Source: Pseudomonas synxantha BG33R
Lineage (GTDB): Bacteria; Pseudomonadota; Gammaproteobacteria; Pseudomonadales; Pseudomonadaceae
DNA: 64,000 bases
Direction: 5' to 3'
Assembly (NCBI RefSeq): GCF_000263715.2
Contig: NZ_CM001514.1
Coordinates: 1,846,936-1,910,935 of the forward strand
The position numbers and the translations under genes are program-made. Positions 1 to 7,968 of this stretch are shown piece by piece. Below the pieces are notes generated by a model that saw only the letters and a program-made list of their open reading frames with translations, was not told the origin of the DNA and made no database searches. How positions within the stretch are numbered: position 1 is the stretch's first letter; each line of letters starts with the position of its first letter.

Positions 1-148
1 GGGCATGACACTGTCGATATGTGTAGGAAATTTGTTCATTTTAAGTAAGTCGTTTCGTTGTGGCTGCCTAAACACACACTTCCGTCATATACTGACGGCC
101 TTATTCAGGGCATAGCGCCCATGACAGACCATTCAAGGAGCAAAAGCT

Positions 149-838
149 ATGCGCTGGAGCCACTACTTCGCTCAGCTATCGGTGTGTGCCACCATCCTGT
201 TGGCACCGTTCGCCGCTCAAGCCGCGTCGGAAGATGATCCATGGGAAAGCGTCAACCGCCCGATCTTCACCTTCAACGACACCGTTGATACCTACGCCCT
301 CAAGCCGATCGCCCAGGGCTATCAGTTCGTCACCCCGCAGTTTGTGCAGGACGGCGTTCACAACTTCTTCCGCAACATCGGCGATGTCGGCAACCTGGCC
401 AACAACGTGCTGCAACTCAAGCCGCACAATGCCGGTGTCGACACCGCTCGCCTGTTGGTCAACACCACCTTTGGCGTGCTGGGCTTTATCGATGTCGGCA
501 CCAAAATGGGGCTGCAGCGCAGCGACGAAGACTTCGGCCAGACCCTCGGCTACTGGGGCGTCGGCAGCGGTCCCTACGTGATGATCCCCTTGCTGGGCCC
601 AAGCACCTTGCGTGATGCGCCGTCCAAGTACGTCGACAGCTACACCCAGCCGTACCGCTACATGAACGACATCGGCTGGCGTAACAGCACCTTCGGCCTC
701 AACGTCGTTGACGTGCGCGCCAGCCTGCTCGACAGCGAGAAGCTGATCAGCGGCGACAAGTACACCTTTATCCGTAACGCCTACCTGCAGAACCGTGAGT
801 TCAAGGTCAAGGACGGCAAGGTTGTCGACGACTTTTAA
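149..838 (+). CDS. mlaA: MlaA (VacJ) family outer-membrane lipid asymmetry protein
   Basis: A 229-residue MlaA/VacJ protein. The family forms the outer-membrane component that removes mislocalised phospholipids from the outer leaflet and passes them to periplasmic MlaC for retrograde transport. Visible family features are the N-terminal signal segment (residues 1-25, ending AAQA), the early DPWESVNR and FNDTVD motifs, GFIDVGTKMGL in the middle, and the GYWGVGSGPYVMIPLLGPSTLRD block. The length is slightly below the E. coli protein, which has a longer C-terminal tail. No Cys follows the predicted cleavage site, so the usual lipobox is missing. The start has an AAGGAG ribosome site at about -10. 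It is monocistronic, with a terminator just downstream. Family identity is very secure. Confidence 0.95.
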   Translation: MRWSHYFAQLSVCATILLAPFAAQAASEDDPWESVNRPIFTFNDTVDTYALKPIAQGYQFVTPQFVQDGVHNFFRNIGDVGNLANNVLQLKPHNAGVDTARLLVNTTFGVLGFIDVGTKMGLQRSDEDFGQTLGYWGVGSGPYVMIPLLGPSTLRDAPSKYVDSYTQPYRYMNDIGWRNSTFGLNVVDVRASLLDSEKLISGDKYTFIRNAYLQNREFKVKDGKVVDDF

Positions 839-861
839 GCCGTGACATCTTGAAATGAAAT

Positions 862-890
862 AAGGCGGCCTCTTGATGGTCGCCTTTTTT
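862..890 (+). terminator. Rho-independent terminator of mlaA
   Basis: A GC-rich inverted repeat (AGGCGGCC / GGTCGCCT, one mismatch) followed by a run of six T lies 24 bases after the mlaA stop codon. Confidence 0.8.
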
Positions 891-1170
891 ATGGGTGCCA
901 CAACCTTACTTTGTGTTGTGGTCCAAGCGGTTCTTATAACTCCCGGTGATTTGCAGGGTAAAGACGCCCGGCGACCATCGCCATGAGCTTGAAACCCCTC
1001 ACGGATGGGAGTACCGTCTGCGCCTTAGAAGGGCACCTCTGCTTTACCGTTGTGCATGGGCGAAATCCCAATGCTTTGTAGGACAGAGAGGCTAGAAAGC
1101 GAATCCAGTACGTGAGCCCGGCCATTGCCGAGCCGCCTACGCCAACCTAATTCTGGCGCCGTTTGCCCAC
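891..1170. other. Intergenic region, no supported gene
   Basis: This gap holds only short broken frames on both strands. The longest plus-strand piece, 981-1079 (32 codons, no ribosome site), is not convincing. In P. aeruginosa a small PilZ-domain gene (PA2799) lies between vacJ and rssB, and I cannot find a PilZ-like frame here. A single RsmA-like motif (CACGGATG) occurs near 998-1005, which is not enough to call a site. The rssB promoter is presumably inside this stretch. Confidence 0.4.
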
Positions 1171-2352
1171 ATGCAAAAAACCAGTGCCACGCTGCTGATA
1201 ATCGATGACGACGAAGTAGTGCGCGCGAGCCTCGCGGCCTACTTGGAAGACAGTGGCTTCAGCGTCCTGCAGGCCAGTAATGGCCAACAGGGTCTCCAGG
1301 TATTCGAGCGCGACAAGCCCGACCTTGTGATCTGCGACCTGCGCATGCCCCAGATGGGCGGCCTGGAGCTGATTCGCCAGGTGACCGAGCTTGCCCCGCA
1401 AACGCCGGTGATTGTCGTGTCCGGTGCCGGTGTCATGAACGACGCCGTCGAAGCCCTGCGCCTGGGCGCTGCCGATTACCTGATCAAGCCCCTGGAAGAC
1501 CTGGCCGTGCTGGAGCACTCGGTGCGCCGCGCCCTGGACCGTGCACGCCTGCTCCTGGAAAACCAGCGCTACCGCGAAAAGCTCGAGACCGCCAACCGCG
1601 AGCTCGAAGCCAGCCTGAACCTGCTGCAGGAAGACCAGAACGCCGGTCGCCAGGTACAGATGAACATGCTGCCGGTGAGCCCCTGGAGCATCGACGAGTT
1701 CAAGTTTGCCCACCAGATCATCCCGTCGTTGTACCTGTCGGGTGATTTTGTCGATTATTTCCGTGTGGATGAGCGACGTGTGGCGTTCTACCTGGCCGAC
1801 GTTTCCGGCCATGGCGCTTCTTCTGCCTTTGTGACCGTGTTGTTGAAGTTCATGACCACGCGGCTGTTGTTCGAGTCCAAGCGCAATGGCACCTTGCCGG
1901 AGTTCACCCCCTCCGAAGTGCTGGGCCACATCAACCGGGGCCTGATCAGCTGCAAGCTGGGCAAGCACGTGACGATGGTCGGCGGCGTGATCGACGAAGA
2001 AACCGGTCTTTTGACCTACAGTATTGGCGGTCACCTGCCGATGCCTGTTTTGTACACTCCTGACAGTGTGCGTTACCTGGAAGGGCGTGGCCTGCCGGTG
2101 GGCTTGTTCAACGAAGCCACCTACGAAGACCACATCCTGGAACTGCCGCCGACCTTCAGCCTGACGCTGATGTCCGACGGTATCCTGGACCTTCTTCCAG
2201 AGCCTACACTCAAAGAGAAAGAAGCCGCCTTGCCCCAAAAGGTCAAGTCGGCGGGCGGCAGCCTGGATGGCCTGCGGCAGGTTTTTGGATTGGCCACGCT
2301 AGGGGAGATGCCGGATGATATCGCCCTATTGGTGTTGAGCAGGAATCTTTGA
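1171..2352 (+). CDS. rssB: RssB-type response regulator with SpoIIE/PP2C output domain
   Basis: A 393-residue response regulator. The receiver domain (about 5-120) has the acidic IIDDDE pocket, phosphoacceptor Asp56 in ICDLRMP, Ser84 and Lys106 (YLIKP). A helical linker (about 120-165) leads to a PP2C/SpoIIE-type domain with DVSGHGASSA and MSDGILDL metal-site motifs. RssB controls the stationary-phase sigma factor RpoS. In E. coli it is a ClpXP adaptor whose PP2C domain is degenerate, whereas Pseudomonas RssB pairs with the anti-sigma-antagonist-like RssC. The phosphatase motifs look intact here, so RssC dephosphorylation is a plausible activity (inference). It is translationally coupled to rssC by a TGATG overlap, and the gene order rssB-rssC-tal matches P. 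aeruginosa. Confidence 0.92.
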   Translation: MQKTSATLLIIDDDEVVRASLAAYLEDSGFSVLQASNGQQGLQVFERDKPDLVICDLRMPQMGGLELIRQVTELAPQTPVIVVSGAGVMNDAVEALRLGAADYLIKPLEDLAVLEHSVRRALDRARLLLENQRYREKLETANRELEASLNLLQEDQNAGRQVQMNMLPVSPWSIDEFKFAHQIIPSLYLSGDFVDYFRVDERRVAFYLADVSGHGASSAFVTVLLKFMTTRLLFESKRNGTLPEFTPSEVLGHINRGLISCKLGKHVTMVGGVIDEETGLLTYSIGGHLPMPVLYTPDSVRYLEGRGLPVGLFNEATYEDHILELPPTFSLTLMSDGILDLLPEPTLKEKEAALPQKVKSAGGSLDGLRQVFGLATLGEMPDDIALLVLSRNL

Positions 2353-2834
2353 TGAGTACCGGAAGAATCCAATTCGCCGAGCAAGACGGGACCTTCGTCC
2401 TGAAGTTTGTCGGTGAAGTGCGCCTGACCTTGTGTTCGGCCCTGGATGCGACGATTGAGCGGATCTTCACAGCGCTGAACTTCTCGGCGATCGTGATCGA
2501 TCTGACCGAAACCCGCAGCATCGACAGCACCACTCTGGGGCTGTTGGCCAAGCTGTCCATTCTGTCGCGGCAGAAGGTCGGCCTGTTGCCGACTGTGGTC
2601 ACCACCCACGAAGACATCACCCGGCTGTTGCAGTCGATGGGTTTTGACCAGGTGTTCAACATCGTTGACCGCCCGATTCCCTGCCCGGAATGCCTCACCG
2701 ACCTGCCGTCCCAGGACCAGTCCGAGGAAGTCGTGCGGGTCAAGGTGCTGGAAGCGCACAAGATCCTCATGGGCCTCAACGAGTCCAACCGCGAAGCCTT
2801 CCACGACCTCGTGAACGCCCTCGAGCGCCACTGA
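2352..2834 (+). CDS. rssC: RssC, STAS-domain anti-sigma factor antagonist
   Basis: A 160-residue STAS-domain protein of the SpoIIAA/RsbV type. The ATG at 2352 overlaps the rssB stop (TGATG), which fixes the start. The candidate phosphoacceptor is Ser59 in IDSTTLG, at the position of the regulatory serine of SpoIIAA, and the surrounding IVIDLTETRSID is the usual strand-loop. After the STAS core (about 1-110) comes an extra C-terminal part with a CPEC pair and a helical tail, typical of the Pseudomonas RssC branch. It probably works with RssB in partner switching that tunes RpoS levels. The function is assigned from family and synteny. Confidence 0.9.
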   Translation: MSTGRIQFAEQDGTFVLKFVGEVRLTLCSALDATIERIFTALNFSAIVIDLTETRSIDSTTLGLLAKLSILSRQKVGLLPTVVTTHEDITRLLQSMGFDQVFNIVDRPIPCPECLTDLPSQDQSEEVVRVKVLEAHKILMGLNESNREAFHDLVNALERH

Positions 2835-2861
2835 CGGCTTCTCTGACCAAACACATACCCA

Positions 2862-2950
2862 TGTGGGAGGGGGCTTGCTCCCGATAGCGGTGTATCAGTC
2901 GGCACATATCCAACTGACAGTCCGCAATCGGGAGCAAGCCCCCTCCCACA
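2862..2950. repeat. REPIN (paired inverted REPs, GTGGGAGGGGGCTTGCTCCC class)
   Basis: Two inverted copies of the fluorescens-type REP flank a short spacer, forming a long imperfect hairpin between rssC and the tal terminator. The same class recurs at 29493, 37356 and 50595. Confidence 0.9.
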
Positions 2951-2984
2951 GTTGATCTGCGACTGGCTTGAGGCTGGCGCACAC

Positions 2985-3020
2985 AAAAAAGGGCGGACCC
3001 TCACAGGTGCCGCCCTTTTT
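2985..3020 (-). terminator. Terminator of tal (potentially bidirectional)
   Basis: AAAAAAGGGCGG and its complement CCGCCCTTTTT flank an 11-12-base loop. The A-tract on one side and T-tract on the other suit termination of tal (minus strand) and of readthrough from rssC. Confidence 0.85.
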
Positions 3021-3034
3021 GCTGCTATCTGCCC

Positions 3035-3961
3035 TTACAGCTTGGCCGACAACAACGCCTCCAGCTTCTCCTGGTCGCGAGCAAACTGGCGAATGCCCTC
3101 TGCCAGCTTCTCAGTCGCCATCGCATCCTCGTTGGACTCCCAACGGAACTGCGCTTCAGTCATATGCACCCGTGCCTCACCGGCATGGCCTGGCGCCAGC
3201 TTGCGCTCCAGCTTGCCTTCATCCGCCGCCAGCTTCTCCAGCAGGTCCGGGCTGATGGTCAGGCGATCACACCCGGCCAGCTCTTCAATCTGGCTCAGGT
3301 TACGGAAGCTCGCACCCATCACCACAGTCTTGTAGCCATTGGCCTTGTAGTAGTTGTAGATGCGCGTCACCGACTGCACGCCCGGGTCATCGGAACCGGT
3401 GTAGTCGTTGCCGTTGGCCTTCTTGTACCAGTCGTAGATACGGCCCACGAATGGCGAAATCAGGAATACACCCGCTTCAGCACAGGCAACGGCCTGGGCG
3501 AAGGAGAACAGCAGCGTCAGGTTGGTCTGGATGCCTTCTTTTTCCAGCTTCTCGGCGGCGCGGATGCCTTCCCAGGTAGAAGCGATCTTGATCAGCACGC
3601 GATCGCGGCTAACCCCGGCTTTGTCGTACAGGTCGATCAGACGGTGCGCACGCTTGAGAATGGCCGCCTCGTCGAACGACAGACGCGCATCTACCTCGGT
3701 GGAAATACGGCCCGGCACTACTTTGAGAATTTCTTGACCCACCGCCACCGCAAAGCGGTCACTGGCCAGGCCCACGTCGCCGTTGCAGTCCTGTACACAC
3801 TCATCCAGCAGCTTGGCATAGCCAGGGATCGACGCAGCCTTGAGCAGCAGGGAAGGGTTGGTGGTAGCGTCTTGTGGCTTGAGCTTGGCGAGGGTGGAAA
3901 AATCGCCGGTATCGGCTACGACAGTGGTGAATTGCTTGAGTTGTTCCAGCTTGGAAGTCAT
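3035..3961 (-). CDS. tal: Transaldolase
   Basis: A 308-residue class I transaldolase (TalB type) of the non-oxidative pentose phosphate pathway. It transfers a dihydroxyacetone unit between sedoheptulose-7-phosphate and glyceraldehyde-3-phosphate in the cytosol. The Schiff-base lysine lies in [12 protein letters not shown]. Other family blocks are [13 protein letters not shown] near the N-terminus, [18 protein letters not shown] and [10 protein letters not shown]. The start at [11 protein letters not shown] is chosen because the frame upstream of it does not look like transaldolase and the remaining length matches the family. The gene converges on rssC. Upstream is a 600-base region of REP-derived tandem repeats separating it from dusA. 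Confidence 0.97.
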   Translation of the reverse strand: MTSKLEQLKQFTTVVADTGDFSTLAKLKPQDATTNPSLLLKAASIPGYAKLLDECVQDCNGDVGLASDRFAVAVGQEILKVVPGRISTEVDARLSFDEAAILKRAHRLIDLYDKAGVSRDRVLIKIASTWEGIRAAEKLEKEGIQTNLTLLFSFAQAVACAEAGVFLISPFVGRIYDWYKKANGNDYTGSDDPGVQSVTRIYNYYKANGYKTVVMGASFRNLSQIEELAGCDRLTISPDLLEKLAADEGKLERKLAPGHAGEARVHMTEAQFRWESNEDAMATEKLAEGIRQFARDQEKLEALLSAKL

Positions 3962-4149
3962 GGGCGTGCTCTGTCCTGTGGGTCTGATGACATTACCCGA
4001 GCGCTGGCAAGCGCTCAAGGGCGCAAATGCGTTAGGTCGTTTGCGAGGGCAATAACCTGGAAACGGCCGTTTGAATTACCGGCCGTGGTGCTCAATAGGA
4101 GGGCAAAATCGCTGGCAGGTTCAACCCAACTGCCCGATGACCACCCCAA

Positions 4150-4520
4150 TCAAACTGTGAGAGCCGGCTTGCCTGCATGACGCCAGCCCAGCCACTGACA
4201 TTCACCTGACCCCCATCAGTCAAACTGTGGGAGCTGGCTTGCCTGCGATGACGCCAGCCCAGCCACTGACATTCACCTGACCCCCATCAGTCAAACTGTG
4301 GGAGCTGGCTTGCCTGCATGACGCCAGCCCAGCCACTGACATTCACATGACCCCCATCAGTCAAACTGTGGGAGCTGGCTTGCCTGCATGACGCCAGCCC
4401 AGCCACTGACATTCACCTGACCCCCATCAGTCAAACTGTGGGAGCTGGCTTGCCTGCGATAACGCCAGTCCAGCCACTGATATTCACCTGACACACATCG
4501 CTCAAAACTGTGGGAGCGGC
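4150..4520. repeat. Tandem array of about 70-bp REP-containing units
   Basis: Five head-to-tail units of 70 or 71 bp start at 4151, 4221, 4292, 4362 and 4432, each beginning CAAACTGTGGGAGCTGGC or a close variant. A diverged sixth start lies at about 4503 and switches to another REP class (GTGGGAGCGGCCTTGCTCGCG). Each unit has one REP head and a common tail containing CCAGCCACTGACATTCACC. Copies are nearly identical, differing mainly by one indel (TGCGATG or TGCATG). All REP heads point the same way, unlike the inverted pairs elsewhere in the window. Confidence 0.9.
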
Positions 4521-4575
4521 CTTGCTCGCGAAAGCAGCCTGTCAGCCCCAAATACCCCCACTGACACCCAACCCG

Positions 4576-5586
4576 TCACCGCCCCTCCAACAATTCCCCC
4601 GCCTGATCCAGCAACGCCAACGGATCCACCGCCTTATGAATATCCACCGACAACAATTGCCGAAACTTACGCGCCCCCGGGAAACCGGTTCCCAGCCCCA
4701 GAACATGGCGCGTGATGTGATGCATCGAGCCACCTGTTGCCAAGTGCTCGGCTATATACGGGCGCAACTGTGCCAGCGCCTCGGCGCGGGTGATGACAGG
4801 CGCAGTGCTGCCAAACAGCTGTTGATCCACCTCGGCCAGCAAATACGGATTGTGATAAGCCTCCCGCCCCAACATCACCCCATCAAACGTCTGCAAATGC
4901 TCCTGGCACTGCTCCAGCGTCTTGATCCCACCGTTGAGATTAATCTCCAACTCCGGAAAATCCCGCTTCAACTGCGCCGCCACGTCATAACGCAACGGCG
5001 GAATGTCCCGGTTCTCCTTGGGCGACAACCCCTCCAGAATCGCAATCCGCGCATGCACGGTAAAACTGGTGCAACCGGCGTCCTTCACCGTCCCGACGAA
5101 ATCACACAGCTCGGCATAACTGTCCCGGCCATTGATGCCGATACGGTGCTTCACCGTCACAGGGATCGACACCGCATCGCGCATCGCCTTCACACAATCC
5201 GCCACCAGGGCAGGGTGCGCCATGAGGATCGCGCCGATCATGTTGTTCTGCACCCGGTCGCTGGGGCAACCGACGTTCAGGTTCACTTCGTCGTAACCGG
5301 CGGCCTCGGCCATCCGGGCACAGGCGGCCAGATCAGCCGGAACACTGCCGCCCAATTGCAGCGCCAGCGGGTGCTCGGCTTCGTTGTGGCGCAGGAAGCG
5401 CTCGTGGTCGCCGTGGAGAATTGCGCCGGTGGTGACCATCTCGGTGTAGAGCAGGGCGTGTTGGGAGAGCAGGCGTAGGAAGAACCGGCAGTGGCGGTCG
5501 GTCCAATCCATCATGGGGGCAACACTAAAGCGCCGAGACAGCGTAGGCCTTGCGTTTGCGGGGCTAAAGCTCTGTTTATCTAGCAT
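4576..5586 (-). CDS. dusA: tRNA-dihydrouridine(20/20a) synthase DusA with element-derived N-terminus
   Basis: FMN-dependent enzyme that reduces U20/U20a in the tRNA D-loop. The catalytic Cys is in NVGCPSDRV. The SVAPMMDWTDRHCR start of the TIM barrel, QLGG, KHRIGIN and NLNGGI motifs are all present. The 5' end is unusual. An integrative element has inserted at codons for APMMD, so the start and first roughly 25 codons now come from the element (MLDKQSF... then TLSRRFSVAPMMD). The original start is found 11 kb away at 16613. ATG at 5586 is chosen, and an in-frame TTG at 5595 is an alternative. The frame is intact, so the enzyme is probably functional but expressed from element sequence. Confidence 0.95.
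   Translation of the reverse strand: MLDKQSFSPANARPTLSRRFSVAPMMDWTDRHCRFFLRLLSQHALLYTEMVTTGAILHGDHERFLRHNEAEHPLALQLGGSVPADLAACARMAEAAGYDEVNLNVGCPSDRVQNNMIGAILMAHPALVADCVKAMRDAVSIPVTVKHRIGINGRDSYAELCDFVGTVKDAGCTSFTVHARIAILEGLSPKENRDIPPLRYDVAAQLKRDFPELEINLNGGIKTLEQCQEHLQTFDGVMLGREAYHNPYLLAEVDQQLFGSTAPVITRAEALAQLRPYIAEHLATGGSMHHITRHVLGLGTGFPGARKFRQLLSVDIHKAVDPLALLDQAGELLEGR
5506..5520. other. Attachment site core, dusA-proximal end (attL)
   Basis: The 15-base sequence ATCCATCATGGGGGC is shared exactly with 16557-16571. It encodes APMMD of DusA on the minus strand. Left of it is the dusA body; right of it is element DNA. Confidence 0.85.
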
Positions 5587-5602
5587 TTTACTCAACGTGT
5601 TC

Positions 5603-5682
5603 TAGGCGTGTTTTCGGGCGTTTTCAGGCGTTTTTAAAGGCTCGGTGGTACGATGTACCACTTCAAAACTGACGCGTACCAC
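5603..5682. promoter_or_regulatory. Putative integrase arm-type sites, left end
   Basis: Three GTACCAC heptamers lie here: 5645-5651 (reverse), 5655-5661 and 5676-5682. The first two form a palindrome. Just before them are three spaced near-repeats of GGCGTTTTC (about 5605-5640). The GTACCAC heptamer occurs twice more at the opposite end of the element (16478-16495), as expected for arm sites bound by the integrase N-terminal domain. Binding is inferred. Confidence 0.5.
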
Positions 5683-5689
5683 TTTCAAT

Positions 5690-6841
5690 ATGGCGACTAT
5701 CAGGGCAAGAAAACTGGCGGATGGGACTGTGAGCTACACGGCACAGATCCGCATCAAGCGCGACGGAGTGCAAGTCTACCAAGAGAGCCAGACCTTCGCC
5801 CGAAAACAGGCTGCTCAGGCTTGGGCACGCAAGCGTGGGTCGGAGCTGGATGAACCTGGTGCAATCGAGCGCGCAAACCGCAAGGGCGCCACGCTGAAAG
5901 ATATGACCGATCGCTACCTGGTCGAAGTTGAGAAAGCCAAGCCGCTGGGTAAGACCAAGCGCGCCACACTTAATGCAATTGGCGAGACTTACCTGGGCAA
6001 GTTGACCGATACGGATATCAACACCCAGTGCCTAGTCGATTACGCACTTTGGCGAATGAGCGGAGAGGGCGGAGGTGTTCAGCCACAAACCGCTGGCAAT
6101 GACCTGGCGCACCTGGGCGCAGTGCTGGCAATTGCCAAAGACGCATGGGGCTACCAGGTCGACCCGCTCGCCATGGGCGGTGCCCGGCGTGTGTTACGCA
6201 AGCTGGGCTATAACCTGAAAAGCCGTGAGCGTGACCGCCGGCCGACGTTGGATGAGCTAAGACGGGTGCTGACGCACTACCAGGACATGCAAGTGAGGCG
6301 CCCTACTGTCATAAATATGCTGAAGGTCGTGGGTTTCGCCCTGTTCTCCACGCGCCGGCTCGATGAAATAACCCGAATTCGCTGGGCAGACATAGACGAG
6401 GCCGGCCAGCGTGTCCTGGTGCGTGACATGAAAAACCCAGGGCAGAAGATCGGCAACGATGTTTGGTGTTACCTGCCGGACGAGGCGTGGCACATCCTCC
6501 AGACGATGCCGAAGGCCGGTGACAATATATTCCCCTACAGTCCTGAATCTATCTCCACGTCCTGGACGAAAGCTTGCAAGTTTCTGGAAATCCAGGACCT
6601 GCACTTCCACGACCTTCGGCATGAAGGTATCAGTCGCCTCTTTGAAATGAGCTGGGACATCCCGCGTGTGGCCAGCGTTTCCGGCCATCGGGATTGGAAT
6701 TCGATGCGGCGATACACCCACCTGCGTGGCAAGGGGGACCGCTATTTGGGATGGGAGTGGCACGACAAAATATTGAGGGCGCCCGTCCAACTGGGCGCCG
6801 CGTCAATGAAATGGCTCAAAAGGCGTGTTTTAACCCGTTGA
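5690..6841 (+). CDS. Tyrosine recombinase (DUS-associated integrase)
   Basis: A 383-residue site-specific recombinase of the phage integrase family. The N-terminal part (about 1-65) resembles an arm-binding domain, followed by a core-binding SAM-like domain (about 68-165) and a catalytic domain (about 185-350). Catalytic residues visible are Arg223 (STRRLDEI), His307 and Arg310 (HDLRHE), His333 and Trp336 (GHRDW), and nucleophile Tyr342 (MRRYTHL). ATG at 5690 (MATIRARK) is preferred over an upstream in-frame ATG at 5645 that falls in the putative arm sites. The gene lies next to attL and reads into the element. Its 3' end overlaps the convergent PrtN-like gene by 26 bp. Confidence 0.93.
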   Translation: MATIRARKLADGTVSYTAQIRIKRDGVQVYQESQTFARKQAAQAWARKRGSELDEPGAIERANRKGATLKDMTDRYLVEVEKAKPLGKTKRATLNAIGETYLGKLTDTDINTQCLVDYALWRMSGEGGGVQPQTAGNDLAHLGAVLAIAKDAWGYQVDPLAMGGARRVLRKLGYNLKSRERDRRPTLDELRRVLTHYQDMQVRRPTVINMLKVVGFALFSTRRLDEITRIRWADIDEAGQRVLVRDMKNPGQKIGNDVWCYLPDEAWHILQTMPKAGDNIFPYSPESISTSWTKACKFLEIQDLHFHDLRHEGISRLFEMSWDIPRVASVSGHRDWNSMRRYTHLRGKGDRYLGWEWHDKILRAPVQLGAASMKWLKRRVLTR

Positions 6842-7091
6842 TCTGGCTGTGCTCTTTAACTGCTGCCGCGCGTTGCAAGTCCAGGTACGCGGCCAGGTCG
6901 GTGAGGTGGACGCCCCTGGCCGACTTCTGGCTGGGCTCCAGGCGGGTGATGGGCAACTTGATCTGACCGCTCATCACCTTGCGCTGGAACATGTCCGGCG
7001 TCAGGTGCGTGAAGTAGTCACGGCACACCACCTCCAGCGAGATAATCGCCTGGCCGTCGTACTGAGCCATCAGGATAAATGCTGTGTTCAT
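6816..7091 (-). CDS. PrtN-like pyocin activator family protein
   Basis: A 91-residue protein that I recognise as the pyocin activator PrtN family: MNTAFILMAQYDG start, LEVVCRDYFTHLTPDMFQRKV, then LPITRLEPSQKSARGVHLTDLAAYLD. In P. aeruginosa PrtN activates pyocin genes from P-boxes and is held down by PrtR until DNA damage. Here it is the last gene of a minus-strand run of small phage-type genes and overlaps the end of the integrase gene. No pyocin structural gene or PrtR-type repressor is in the element, so it may act as an excision or late-gene activator, or on a pyocin cluster elsewhere (inference). Confidence 0.85.
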   Translation of the reverse strand: MNTAFILMAQYDGQAIISLEVVCRDYFTHLTPDMFQRKVMSGQIKLPITRLEPSQKSARGVHLTDLAAYLDLQRAAAVKEHSQINGLKHAF

Positions 7092-7099
7092 GACTATCC

Positions 7100-7312
7100 T
7101 CATAGATGCGTGTAACGACACCGTTTTTTCTGCTTGGCTGCTTCACGCTCTGCCATAAATGCAGCCCATTCCGCCGTCTTGCTCTGCTGGCGTATTCGAC
7201 TACACGCCTCGTGCTTTCCCTTTGAGCGGGCTTTGCCGCAGATATCGCAGCGGCTGGGCAAGTCCAGCCGGTAACCGGCTAACGGCGGGCGGGTGCGAGG
7301 GCCTGAACTCAT
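7100..7312 (-). CDS. Small phage-type protein with a Cys/His cluster
   Basis: A 70-residue basic protein of unknown function. Residues CDICGKARSKGKHEAC form a compact Cys/His cluster that could bind zinc. The rest is rich in Arg, Lys and Ala with a helical C-terminus. Its start overlaps the end of the preceding gene by 4 bases (ATGA) and its end is 8 bases from the PrtN-like gene, so it is embedded in the element's minus-strand operon. I know no function for it. Confidence 0.65.
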   Translation of the reverse strand: MSSGPRTRPPLAGYRLDLPSRCDICGKARSKGKHEACSRIRQQSKTAEWAAFMAEREAAKQKKRCRYTHL

Positions 7313-7575
7313 CGCTGACCCCTCATAAACATTTTTGTCAGCGCATTGGGCTGGCCGTCGGGTGTCAGCTTGTCCAGGGGTTGAGTAACATTCCGGCCGT
7401 TGGCAGTGCGTAGTGTGGCGACGTTGCCATAAATTCCTTCAATCACACCTGTACGAGCGCTGAGGCGGTATGCCCGACCACCGCCGCTTATTGCGACGTA
7501 GCTGACCGTGTCGCCGACAACGAGCGGGGTTGTGGTAGCCTCTGCGGTGCCGCCTTGGGGTTGATTCACTTGCAT
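7309..7575 (-). CDS. Hypothetical small element protein
   Basis: An 88-residue protein with a low-complexity start and a compact middle (VVGDTVSYVAISGGGRAYRLSARTGVIEGIYGNVATLRTANGR is the visible SH3/KOW-like beta-rich stretch, positions 19-61). Such a fold could be nucleic-acid binding, but this is inference. The start at 7575 is fixed by a perfect AGGAG ribosome site. A long hairpin lies 22 bases upstream of the start, in a leader shared with the gene at 7634-7945. It is part of the operon running from 9801 to 6816. Confidence 0.7.
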   Translation of the reverse strand: MQVNQPQGGTAEATTTPLVVGDTVSYVAISGGGRAYRLSARTGVIEGIYGNVATLRTANGRNVTQPLDKLTPDGQPNALTKMFMRGQR

Positions 7576-7597
7576 GGTGCTTCTCCTTTGGGTGGTC

Positions 7598-7627
7598 GGT
7601 GTCGAGGGGTTGCAGCCCCTCGGCACC
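7598..7627 (-). promoter_or_regulatory. Leader hairpin A with CTGCAA loop
   Basis: Twelve-base arms GGTGTCGAGGGG and CCCCTCGGCACC (one mismatch) enclose a six-base loop, CTGCAA on the minus (mRNA) strand. It ends 22 bases before the start codon at 7575, upstream of AAAGGAGAAGCACC. Hairpin B at 7969-7986 has the same loop and position but a different stem. Confidence 0.7.
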
Positions 7628-7633
7628 ACCTTC

Positions 7634-7945
7634 TTACTGGCTTTCGCCAGTTGTTTTTTGCTTGCGCACCAGGTGCACAAGCACATTTTCAAGTTCGGCA
7701 ACCTCTTCGGTTTCTGTCTGCCACAGCAGGACGGCGACGATTTGTTCGGGGCTGCACTCCAGCACCAGAATTTCAAAATCGGTTGCCGCGCTAACTTCCA
7801 GAATTTTGACCAGGTCGTCAGGCGCATAGGCCTCGGCGTGAATGACTTTTGAGCTTTCCCCAAACCAATCCCTCAGCTCTTCGATATGTCTGTGACGGTT
7901 CGTTGCGCCGTTTTGGCCGCCGCTTGCGATGACTTGTACGTGCAT
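7634..7945 (-). CDS. Hypothetical acidic element protein
   Basis: A 103-residue protein with an acidic C-terminal half (ECSPEQIVAVLLWQTETEEVAELENVL) and a His/Asn-rich start. I recognise no family. The start ATG at 7945 is preceded by the same CCCAAAGGAGAAGCACC ribosome-site leader found before 7575, with hairpin B just upstream. It lies 62 bases after the primase-like ATPase gene in the same transcription unit. Confidence 0.7.
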   Translation of the reverse strand: MHVQVIASGGQNGATNRHRHIEELRDWFGESSKVIHAEAYAPDDLVKILEVSAATDFEILVLECSPEQIVAVLLWQTETEEVAELENVLVHLVRKQKTTGESQ

Positions 7946-7968
7946 GGTGCTTCTCCTTTGGGTGGTGT

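Noticed and set aside
934..1125. 63-codon minus-strand gene between mlaA and rssB
   Set aside because: No ribosome site, unusual composition and no similarity to the PilZ gene expected at this place.
4150..4520. CRISPR array
   Set aside because: The periodic units are nearly identical along the whole 70 bp, with no variable spacers, and contain REP sequence. There are no cas genes.
5506..5520. tRNA gene as integration target
   Set aside because: The core lies in codons of dusA. No tRNA-like cloverleaf is present at either end.
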